Shown piece after piece: positions 1 through 5,084 of a stretch of DNA of 9,699 nt (within the stretch, counting starts at the first letter, position 1; every line of letters begins with the position of its first letter). Origin of the DNA: an uncultured Clostridia bacterium. GTDB lineage: Bacteria; Bacillota; Clostridia; TANB77; CAG-508. The translations under genes were made by a program, and so were the position numbers. The DNA is taken from the NCBI GenBank assembly GCA_948805675.1, contig CAQIBN010000022.1, positions 1 through 9,699 of the forward strand. The letters are read 5' to 3'. The notes below the pieces were generated by a model, which ran no database searches, was not told the DNA's origin, and saw only the letters and a program-made list of their open reading frames with translations.

Positions 1-308
1 CGCCCTTGACAGTATTTTTTTATTTATTTTTTCTCTATTAGCAAATTTAAGGATTTCTAACATAGAAAATAAGCTGACTTATATTATAACTTAATACACA
101 AATCAGCTTAATTCATTTATTAACTGCTTTTTTATACGCCCCTACAAAATCAACAAAAAATTTATAGCAGAACCGCTTGTTTTTATCATATTTTACCTAT
201 GTTGCTTATACAAGATTGTAGCACCAATAAGACCAGTCCTACTTTTTAAGTCCGCAAACCACGTAAATAAGCCACTTTCAGGGTTTGTAGTCTTTATATT
301 ATCGTACC
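1..308. other. Unassigned DNA left of the cotJC remnant, possibly the end of a second element
   Basis: No recognisable gene lies here. CotJC-like coding sequence, read on the minus strand, stops abruptly at about 309, and everything to the left is unrelated to the expected CotJC C-terminus in all three minus frames. One minus frame from 306 to 193 is open for 37 codons (contains PESGLFTWFADLKSRTG) and looks somewhat protein-like, but it has no start or ribosome binding site of its own and I do not recognise it. The stretch at about 200-300 looks less A/T-rich than the neighbouring intergenic DNA. An inverted repeat AAGCTGA/TCAGCTT lies at 71-77 and 103-109. The segment could be the end of another insertion whose other end is outside the window, or the result of a deletion. 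Confidence 0.4.
71..109. repeat. Imperfect inverted repeat (AAGCTGA/TCAGCTT)
   Basis: The arms at 71-77 and 103-109 are perfect, and similar AAT-rich bases extend outward on both sides. The loop is 25 bases and there is no clean T-tract, so it is a weak terminator candidate. It could equally be a recombinase or protein binding site near the end of a neighbouring element. Confidence 0.3.
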
Positions 309-530
309 CTCTGCAGCAAGGTCTTCCTGAAGGTTAGCAATTGGATCTCCTTTTGCGGCAATATATGATGCTGTAAAAGGTACTCCAGCTGCTGATTGTG
401 GATATACATCAACTCCATGGTCTGTATAATATGCACCAAGACCTGCTCTTTCTAGCTCTTCAGGGCATACACCATCTGTCAATTGATGTACTATTGTTCC
501 TACCATTTCTAAGTGTGCAAGTTCTTCTGT
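309..530 (-). pseudogene. cotJC: cotJC, middle fragment (codons about 63-136), separated from its N-terminal part
   Basis: Read on the minus strand from 530, this encodes TEELAHLEMVGTIVHQL and continues to QEDLAAE at 309. It is the middle part of the manganese-catalase-like spore coat protein CotJC. It carries the conserved ExxH metal-binding motif (E65, H68 in the joined protein), the GVPFTASYI stretch, and the DLAAE motif whose last Glu is a likely metal ligand. There is no ribosome binding site or natural start here: the frame simply enters from the 9-bp core TTCTTCTGT at 522-530. It continues exactly the frame of the N-terminal piece that ends at 6710. After the AAE motif the frame reads four unrelated residues and stops at 294-296, so the final roughly 50 residues of the family, including the last His ligand, are missing. 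Identity as CotJC is clear. Whether the gene can ever be rebuilt depends on what lies left of the window. Confidence 0.9.
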
Positions 531-580
531 TCCATGATGATGTCAATTATAAAAAATTTAGTGCTATTGGCTGTAAAATA
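522..580. other. Left attachment-site junction with recombinase-arm repeats
   Basis: The core is 522-530. Just inside it are ATGATGTCAAT (537-547) and a 17-mer from 564 to 580. Both recur in inverted orientation inside the right end: ATTGACATCAT at 6688-6698 is perfect, and the 17-mer at 6645-6661 has one mismatch. Such mirrored arms around a short core are what an integrase attP looks like when its two halves are separated by integration. The 9-bp core and the arms are visible; assigning them as binding sites is inference. Confidence 0.6.
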
Positions 581-596
581 ATATAAAATTAAACAG

Positions 597-633
597 GTTC
601 ACTCGGTGAACTAACATAGTACACTAAGTGAAC
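597..633. repeat. Two tandem copies of the palindrome GTTCACTCGGTGAAC, 3' of rhuM
   Basis: Copy 1 at 597-611 is a perfect GTTCAC/GTGAAC palindrome with a 3-base centre. Copy 2 at 619-633 is GTACACTAAGTGAAC. On the minus strand they lie directly after the rhuM stop codon and can also pair with each other (outer 7-bp GTTCACT/AGTGAAC stem), followed by CTGTTTAATTTTAT, so they may double as a weak terminator for rhuM. Three further copies lie upstream of the same gene. Confidence 0.65.
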
Positions 634-638
634 TTTAT

Positions 639-1655
639 TTATTCTTTACTTTCATTCAAATATCTTTGATACATTTCATCCATACTGGAAATATATTGCA
701 TATCTTGTTTTACCTTAAATTTTTCGTATTCTGAATTTGCTTTTTCAATAGCTTGCTTATGTGAGATTTTTCCGGATGTTTTTAATATTTCTTTTTTTCT
801 AAATTTTAACAAGTTATCAGTCTCATCTATCCAATTTTTCATTGTCATTACTTGATTTTCCTCAGCCATTGCTTCTGCATAATCTAAAAATAGAGTGGTT
901 AAATTATTTAATTGCTTTATTTCTGCTTCACTCAGATAATTTTTAGCTATACTAACATCATATTTATATATAATTCCATTTGGTGCTTCTTTCCAATTAG
1001 TTAGTCCCATATTTTCTTTGTCTGCATTTACTCTTTCATAAATTAATTCTGCTGCAGTATGACCTGTTATTGCATAGTGCAATTTATTTTGAACAATTTT
1101 GAAAAACATATATGCTTCTTCTGATTGTTTATCATAATCAATAGATGTTGCTATAAATATATCAGTTATTTTTTGGTAAGCCATTCTTTCGCTTGTACGA
1201 ATTACCTTTATTCTTTCTAATAACTCATCAAAATATTGCTGGTTTACTTTGCCACCCTTTAAAAATCGATCATCATCTAAAGCAAAACCTTTTATCATAT
1301 ATTCTTTTAATATTTTTGTTGCCCAAATTCTAAATTCTGTTGCCTTTTTTGAATTTACTCTATATCCAACAGATATGATAGCATCTAAATTATAAAACTC
1401 TGTATTGTAGTTTTTTCCATCGTTTGCAGTATGTGCAAATTTTGCACATACTTGATTCTTATCTAGTTCTCCATCACTAAAAATATTTTTTAAATGTTTA
1501 GTTATAACTGTTCTATCAATTTCAAATATTTGTGCCATAGTTTTTTGTGATACCCACAATGTTTCGCCATTTATTAATAATTCAATGTTAGTATCTCCAT
1601 TCTTTTTTTTATAAAATACAATATCATTTTCAGTTCCAATTAGTTTGTTATCCAT
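639..1655 (-). CDS. RhuM-family protein
   Basis: This 338-residue protein has the hallmarks of the RhuM family, named after a Salmonella pathogenicity-island gene and common in genomic islands, prophages and mobile elements. The family's biochemical function is not established. The N-terminal part (about residues 20-65) contains ETLWVSQKTMAQIFEIDRTV followed by ITKHLKNIF, a helix-turn-helix-like segment resembling phage antirepressor-type DNA-binding modules. The central part has the family signature FYNLDAIISVGYRVNSKKAT, then FRIWATKILKEYMIKGFALD (about residues 87-128). The C-terminal half is helical and charged and carries TGHTAAELIYERVNADKENM. Length is normal for the family and the gene looks intact. 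The start ATG at 1655 has a GAGGT-type ribosome binding site 8-9 bases upstream. The promoter at 1685-1713 contains a LexA-like box, suggesting induction by DNA damage. It is the only gene on the left arm of the element and is bracketed by 15-bp palindromes. A defence, regulatory or anti-repressor role is possible but not shown. Confidence 0.85.
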   Translation of the reverse strand: MDNKLIGTENDIVFYKKKNGDTNIELLINGETLWVSQKTMAQIFEIDRTVITKHLKNIFSDGELDKNQVCAKFAHTANDGKNYNTEFYNLDAIISVGYRVNSKKATEFRIWATKILKEYMIKGFALDDDRFLKGGKVNQQYFDELLERIKVIRTSERMAYQKITDIFIATSIDYDKQSEEAYMFFKIVQNKLHYAITGHTAAELIYERVNADKENMGLTNWKEAPNGIIYKYDVSIAKNYLSEAEIKQLNNLTTLFLDYAEAMAEENQVMTMKNWIDETDNLLKFRKKEILKTSGKISHKQAIEKANSEYEKFKVKQDMQYISSMDEMYQRYLNESKE

Positions 1656-1684
1656 ATAATATCGACCTCATTTCTTATTTTTAT

Positions 1685-1713
1685 ATAATATCAAACATTC
1701 GTTCTTTTGTCAA
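1685..1713 (-). promoter_or_regulatory. rhuM promoter (sigma-A type)
   Basis: On the minus strand a perfect -35 TTGACA (1713-1708) and -10 TATTAT (1690-1685) are separated by exactly 17 bases. The -10 is about 30 bases upstream of the rhuM ATG. The match to the vegetative consensus is strong. Confidence 0.75.
1692..1705 (-). promoter_or_regulatory. LexA-like (SOS) box inside the rhuM promoter
   Basis: The minus strand reads AGAACGAATGTTTG. The Gram-positive LexA (DinR) consensus is CGAACRNRYGTTYC/G, and the inner GAAC-RNRY-GTTY matches fully, with the outermost C replaced by A. The site lies wholly in the 17-base spacer between -35 and -10, so bound LexA would block the promoter. The match is visible; regulation is inferred. 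Confidence 0.45.
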
Positions 1714-1778
1714 TTGAATTATTATAATTTTATAAAAAAATAATAGCTATAAAATTCCAAATTATCTATAGAATTTTA

Positions 1779-1941
1779 ATACACCAAGTGAACTAATATT
1801 AAATTTATTAGTGTATTTAGTGTATTTTTCTAAAATATTTTATAAAAATCGAGTACACTCGGTGAACTTTTTTGAAATTTTAGTTCACCATTTTTAATTT
1901 TAACGAAGAATAGCGGGTTTGAGCTAGTTCACTCGGTGAAT
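1779..1941. repeat. Three dispersed copies of the GTTCACTCGGTGAAC palindrome upstream of rhuM
   Basis: Copies are at 1780-1793 (TACACCAAGTGAAC), 1853-1867 (GTACACTCGGTGAAC) and 1927-1941 (GTTCACTCGGTGAAT). A half copy GTTCACC at 1883-1889 pairs with GGTGAAC of the 1853 copy (stem 1861-1867/1883-1889) and is followed by ATTTTTAATTTT, giving a terminator-like hairpin on the plus strand. Together with 597-633 this makes five full copies placed only around rhuM. Spacing is irregular, so this is not a CRISPR array. They may be operator sites or a small palindromic mobile repeat. Confidence 0.65.
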
Positions 1942-1985
1942 TTTTACATCATATTTGCTTAAAATTTTTGTTTCTTTATTAATTC

Positions 1986-2056
1986 TTGAAGGCTTGTCCT
2001 TCAATGTATACAGGCGGTATGTTAATACCGCTTTCCTGCCCTCATTTCTAATGAGG
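1986..2056. ncRNA. Cluster of three hairpins, possible structured RNA or IS200/IS605-like end
   Basis: There are three consecutive inverted repeats in 71 bases: TTGAAGG/CCTTCAA (1986-1992/1998-2004); CAGG plus CGGTAT pairing with ATACCG and CCTG around a small bulge (2011-2020/2025-2038); and CCTCATT/AATGAGG with a 3-base loop (2040-2046/2050-2056). The segment is clearly richer in G+C than its surroundings. No ORF passes through it convincingly. It could be a leader RNA, the 3' region of a lost IS200/IS605-type insertion, or a regulatory RNA. I cannot assign it to a known family. Confidence 0.4.
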
Positions 2057-2132
2057 TATTTTACTCCAAAATGTGATTATGTTTACTTAACTAAATATAC
2101 TTATCCTTAAATCCGCTTAGTTGAAAAATAAC

Positions 2133-2204
2133 GTGCTTTTAAAATAAAGTCAAGGTTGTGCGATAGCACATTCAGTTTAACCTTGACTTTATTTTATAAA
2201 GCAC
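2133..2204 (-). terminator. Long hairpin downstream of the MATE-GNAT operon
   Basis: A 17-bp perfect inverted repeat AAAATAAAGTCAAGGTT (2141-2157) pairs with 2179-2195. It extends outward through GTGCTTT/AAAGCAC (2133-2139/2198-2204) with one bulged base. The 21-base loop holds its own GTGC-gata-GCAC mini-hairpin (2158-2169). It starts 27 bases after the GNAT stop and faces no plus-strand gene, so it most likely ends the MATE-GNAT transcript. The stem is unusually long for a simple intrinsic terminator and lacks a clean terminal T-tract. Confidence 0.6.
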
Positions 2205-2230
2205 ATTAGAATTATCTAATAGGATTTTAT

Positions 2231-2983
2231 TTATTCATTAATTTTATATATGGTATATTCAGAATCATAGTTATAACCTAATTTCTTAGCTAATTCTAAT
2301 GAAGTTAAATTTGCAGCATCCCAACTAGGATATATTCCTTTTTCCAAACACATTAATATTAATTTTGATGCCATAGCTGTTCCTATTCCTTTATGTTTAT
2401 ATCCTTCTTTAACTCTTATATTAATCTCTATACCATCGTTATAAATAATATTTGAACTACAAATTCCAACAATTTCATCATCTCTAAAACAACATACTCC
2501 TATTCCTTTATTCTTATAATCATCTGTTATTTTCATTTGTTTTGGATCTTCATCGTTTGCTTTAATTAATTTATATATTTCTTCATCTATTTTCTTTATT
2601 TCATATTCCTTATTTAAAATTTCACTAAATTCTTTCAATTGTTGTTTATTAAATATATTTTTTTCCTTTTTCAAAGAATATCTTTTACTTTTTTCAAAAT
2701 CATTATATGTACTTTCAATAATATCGTTCCAACTACTATTTGCTATAATTCTCTTACAAGTCTTTGGAATTGTTTTTAATACTTGTTTTGCTAATTCAGA
2801 CTTGCTATCACCATTTATAAAACAATATTGTCTAACTAATAAATATGCAATTGTAGGATTTTCCAAATTATCTGTGTATGCTTCTCCCATAAGTCCATCT
2901 AAAACTGATTTACCCATATAAAACTTTATATCATTAAACAGATATTTTATTTTGCTCATTTGATTATTACTTACTTTTATCAT
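2231..2983 (-). CDS. GNAT-family N-acetyltransferase
   Basis: This 250-residue protein ends in a Gcn5-related acetyltransferase domain (about residues 140-250). The acetyl-CoA pyrophosphate loop is visible in IRVKEGYKHKGIGTAMASKL (Q/R-x-x-G-x-G/A type), followed by YPSWDAANLTSLELAKKLGY, where an Asn and Ser/Leu-rich helix and the AxxLGY end are typical. The N-terminal roughly 130 residues are helical and resemble the extra domain of the larger GNAT proteins related to PF12746; this assignment is from pattern and not proven. Substrate is unknown. The ATG at 2983 lies inside the last codons of the upstream MATE gene (17-bp overlap) and has its own AGGAG about 10 bases upstream, so the two are translationally coupled. 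Pairing a small-molecule acetyltransferase with an exporter suggests resistance to, or detoxification of, one compound. The hairpin at 2133-2204 ends the operon. Confidence 0.85.
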   Translation of the reverse strand: MIKVSNNQMSKIKYLFNDIKFYMGKSVLDGLMGEAYTDNLENPTIAYLLVRQYCFINGDSKSELAKQVLKTIPKTCKRIIANSSWNDIIESTYNDFEKSKRYSLKKEKNIFNKQQLKEFSEILNKEYEIKKIDEEIYKLIKANDEDPKQMKITDDYKNKGIGVCCFRDDEIVGICSSNIIYNDGIEINIRVKEGYKHKGIGTAMASKLILMCLEKGIYPSWDAANLTSLELAKKLGYNYDSEYTIYKINE

Positions 2984-4376
2984 ATTTTTCTTCTCCTAAA
3001 CTATCTATTACTTTTATATTTTTCCAACTATCTGAATGAAATCTTTTATAAAAAATTATTGCTTTTAAACATTCTTGTAATGCAATTATTATCCAAACTG
3101 ATACTAAATCAAATTTCAATATATTAACACAGATATATGATAATATTACTTTTAATAATACATCTGTTAATATTGTATATTTTGCTATATATTTAGTATC
3201 TCCACTTCCTCTTAATCCACCTGCATAAACATCTCTAATATTTTGAGCATATTGAGCTATAATTATTATCATTAAAACATTTTCAACAATTGATTTTACT
3301 GTTTCTGAATCAGTATATAAATTTAATAGTGGGGTTGATAATAATATAATTAGTAATCCAATTACTGTAGAAATTACTATCGCTATTTTCTTTGAATATC
3401 TTACATATATTTTTGCCATTTCATATTTACATTTTCCTATACATTCACTTACTAAAGGTGCGACTGAAACAGATAAAGCATTACCTACTTCTATTATTAA
3501 GTTAAAGATTGTCATACATATTTGTTGAGCAGCTAAAACTGATGTGCCTAGTCCTGCTATTATTTTTGTAAATATAATGTTTGCCCCTCTTATAGATAAT
3601 AATTCTGTACTAGCTGGCACTCCTGTATGTAAAATGTCTTTTATCATTCTTTTATCAAATCTGAATTTGTACTCTGTATTTATTCTTAGTCTTGATTTTG
3701 ATTTAAATAATACGAATATCCACATTATTGTTAATATGATTTTATATATTAATGTTGCTACTCCTGCTCCTGTAACTCCTAACTTAGGGAATACAAATAA
3801 TCCATTAATTAAGACTATATCTCCTAAAATGTTAAATATATTTGCAAATGATTCCATATATAATGTTCTTTTTGCTTCACATACTGACCTTGATAAAAAT
3901 GCAAATATATTATTAAAAGATGAAAATATAAATCCTATCATTATAGCAATATAATATCCTTTTCCTACATCATATATAATAGGGTCATTTCCTATAAATA
4001 TCATAATTTTTTTCATAAATATTAGTGATATTATTACTAAAGGTAAAGAGATAAAAAATACATTTAATATAATTGTATGTATTATAGTTGATTGCATTTT
4101 CTCTTTATTATTATTTGCAATATATCTTGATAATATTGTAGAACTTGCTACATTCATTCCTCGAGATAAAGCAGATATAAATAACATTACCCTTGCAGTT
4201 ACATTTATTGCTGATAATGATGCTGTATATATCTTTTCATCACTTATTGAACCTATTAACATTGTATCTATCATTGTAAATACATCTGATAATATAAAAG
4301 CTATTATTGTTGGTATAGAATTTTTTATAATATTACTTTTTACTTTTTTATATTCATCATTTTTTATTTGTTCCAT
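2967..4376 (-). CDS. MATE-family multidrug/toxin efflux transporter
   Basis: This 469-residue polytopic membrane protein of the MATE (NorM/DinF-like) superfamily uses a Na+ or H+ gradient to export organic compounds. Length is typical for 12 transmembrane helices, and long hydrophobic stretches run through the whole sequence. Family-like features are the start SIPTIIAFILSDVFTMIDTM (first helix), GVTGAGVATLIYKI in the N-half, the repeat-like TGVPASTELLSIRGA opening the second half, and VYAGGLRGSGDTKY near helix 10-11. A TTG in the same frame at 4388 would add four residues, but it lies in the Shine-Dalgarno sequence itself (TTGGAGGA). The ATG at 4376 sits 6 bases after GGAGGA and is clearly the better start. 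The 3' end overlaps the GNAT gene by 17 bp. Substrate cannot be read from the sequence. Confidence 0.93.
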   Translation of the reverse strand: MEQIKNDEYKKVKSNIIKNSIPTIIAFILSDVFTMIDTMLIGSISDEKIYTASLSAINVTARVMLFISALSRGMNVASSTILSRYIANNNKEKMQSTIIHTIILNVFFISLPLVIISLIFMKKIMIFIGNDPIIYDVGKGYYIAIMIGFIFSSFNNIFAFLSRSVCEAKRTLYMESFANIFNILGDIVLINGLFVFPKLGVTGAGVATLIYKIILTIMWIFVLFKSKSRLRINTEYKFRFDKRMIKDILHTGVPASTELLSIRGANIIFTKIIAGLGTSVLAAQQICMTIFNLIIEVGNALSVSVAPLVSECIGKCKYEMAKIYVRYSKKIAIVISTVIGLLIILLSTPLLNLYTDSETVKSIVENVLMIIIIAQYAQNIRDVYAGGLRGSGDTKYIAKYTILTDVLLKVILSYICVNILKFDLVSVWIIIALQECLKAIIFYKRFHSDSWKNIKVIDSLGEEKYDKSK

Positions 4377-4423
4377 TAATTCCTCCAAATTTCTTTCTTA
4401 TTCTAGCATAATATGACAAAAAA

Positions 4424-4460
4424 ATAAAGTATATAACAAATTAAATATTACATACTTTAT
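4424..4460. repeat. 9-bp inverted repeat upstream of the MATE gene
   Basis: Arms ATAAAGTAT (4424-4432) and ATACTTTAT (4452-4460) are perfect, with a 19-base spacer. It could be a regulator binding site for the exporter operon; the role is inferred from position only. Confidence 0.35.
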
Positions 4461-4512
4461 ACTTTACATTTTAAGTTTTATCTCTAAACAGTCTTAATTT
4501 TTCATAAACAAA

Positions 4513-4689
4513 TTATACTACTCCACACACCATATCAACTTCTATCGTTACTTTAATTTTACTATTTTGAACTCTTTTAACCTTATTTTTAGCTTTTCTC
4601 TTAAAACTAATAAAATCTTTAAAAGCAATAAACTCAACTATTGTATCGAATCTTTTAGATATAGCACCGAGCAACATTCCACATGGCAT
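4513..4689 (-). CDS. Possible small protein (58 aa), unrecognised
   Basis: An open frame on the minus strand from ATG 4689 to the TAA at 4513 encodes a basic 58-residue peptide. It begins MPCGMLLGAISKRFDTIVEF, has a Lys-rich middle (FKRKAKNKVKRVQ) and ends VTIEVDMVCGVV. The frame stays open for another 14 codons upstream. There is no Shine-Dalgarno sequence before the ATG, and I recognise no family. It could be a real short gene, the tail of a decayed one, or chance. The amphipathic hydrophobic-then-basic layout is the only argument in its favour. Confidence 0.25.
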   Translation of the reverse strand: MPCGMLLGAISKRFDTIVEFIAFKDFISFKRKAKNKVKRVQNSKIKVTIEVDMVCGVV

Positions 4690-4757
4690 GTAAGTTAAAA
4701 TATATCTACTGAAATTAATTACTGAATAATTTTAGAAAAAAGGGAAATAAAAGGGAA

Positions 4758-4786
4758 TTGATTTTATAAATTGCCTATCATATAAT
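4758..4786 (+). promoter_or_regulatory. Sigma-A promoter of the recombinase operon
   Basis: TTGATT (4758-4763) and TATAAT (4781-4786) are separated by 17 bases. The -10 is perfect and the -35 matches four of six positions, both on the plus strand. Transcription would start near 4793, just before the leader terminator, and runs to the 47-codon ORF and the serine recombinase. Confidence 0.7.
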
Positions 4787-4810
4787 GTTAGCATAGAAAA
4801 ATTAAATTTG

Positions 4811-4841
4811 CTCAAGACAAGCATGTCTTGGGTATTTTTTT
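4811..4841 (+). terminator. Intrinsic terminator/attenuator in the recombinase leader
   Basis: CTCAAGACA (4811-4819) pairs with TGTCTTGGG (4824-4832), giving nine pairs including one G-U and an AGCA loop, followed at once by TATTTTTTTAT. It lies about 20 bases after the predicted start of transcription and before the first ORF. It would therefore cut most transcripts to roughly 50 nucleotides unless it is read through, keeping recombinase expression low. Confidence 0.65.
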
Positions 4842-4876
4842 ATGTTTTTCTCATAAATTTAAAAGAGGCGATGTAT

Positions 4877-5020
4877 ATGTTGATAGAAGAATATACTATT
4901 GAAAATACAAAGATAAAATTTCACGATGACTGCATTGTAGAAAATACAACTAATCAAAAAGAATATATAGATAATGTTATTATTAATTTAATAAAAAAAA
5001 TAAATCCTTCTTTGTTGTAA
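4877..5020 (+). CDS. Small protein (47 aa) upstream of the recombinase; candidate directionality factor
   Basis: The preferred start is the ATG at 4877, eight bases after AGAGG (4864-4868). An ATG at 4871 would sit only two bases from it, and the earlier in-frame CTG/TTG-type starts overlap the leader terminator. The product, MLIEEYTIENTKIKFHDDCI followed by a more basic, helical tail that includes YIDNVIINLIKKINPSLL, is acidic in its first half and has one Cys. No known domain is recognisable to me. It is transcribed in the same direction as the serine recombinase, 64 bases upstream of it and from the same promoter. Recombination directionality factors of serine integrases are small, highly diverse and often neighbours of the integrase, so this is the best candidate in the window, but that is inference from position and size only. 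Confidence 0.6.
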   Translation: MLIEEYTIENTKIKFHDDCIVENTTNQKEYIDNVIINLIKKINPSLL

Positions 5021-5084
5021 TTTGTTGCGATTACAGATATAATTAATTTCAAGTTAAAGACAAATTACAAGGAAAGGAGGAAAT

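Larger units (their letters stand above)
4389..4757. other. Intergenic region between the divergent MATE and recombinase transcripts
   Basis: This AT-rich region should hold the MATE promoter on the minus strand, but I see no convincing -35/-10 pair. A TAGAAT at 4402-4407 (minus) is a possible -10 with a poor -35. A 9-bp inverted repeat ATAAAGTAT/ATACTTTAT (4424-4432/4452-4460) lies 50-85 bases upstream of the MATE start and could be an operator. The rest is occupied by a short minus-strand ORF of doubtful status. Confidence 0.4.

Noticed and set aside
294..320. The second cotJC break as a simple frameshift or small deletion, because YDNIK in another frame resembles a TYDNI stretch of CotJC proteins
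   Set aside because: The similarity covers only about four residues; the following residues do not match the family and the frame ends too early.
294..506. Reading the 70-codon frame from the ATG at 506 as an independent gene
   Set aside because: The ATG is an internal Met of CotJC (HLEMVG), has no ribosome binding site, and the upstream codons to 530 continue the family sequence.
597..1941. CRISPR array made from the GTTCACTCGGTGAAC copies
   Set aside because: Repeats are only 15 bp, differ in sequence, are irregularly spaced and lie on both sides of a gene, with no cas genes.
4377..4388. TTG at 4388 as start of the MATE gene
   Set aside because: It overlaps the GGAGGA ribosome binding site; the ATG at 4376 is correctly spaced.
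4808..4876. N-terminal extension of the small ORF before the recombinase
   Set aside because: The extra codons overlap the terminator hairpin and lack a ribosome binding site; the ATG at 4877 has one at good spacing.
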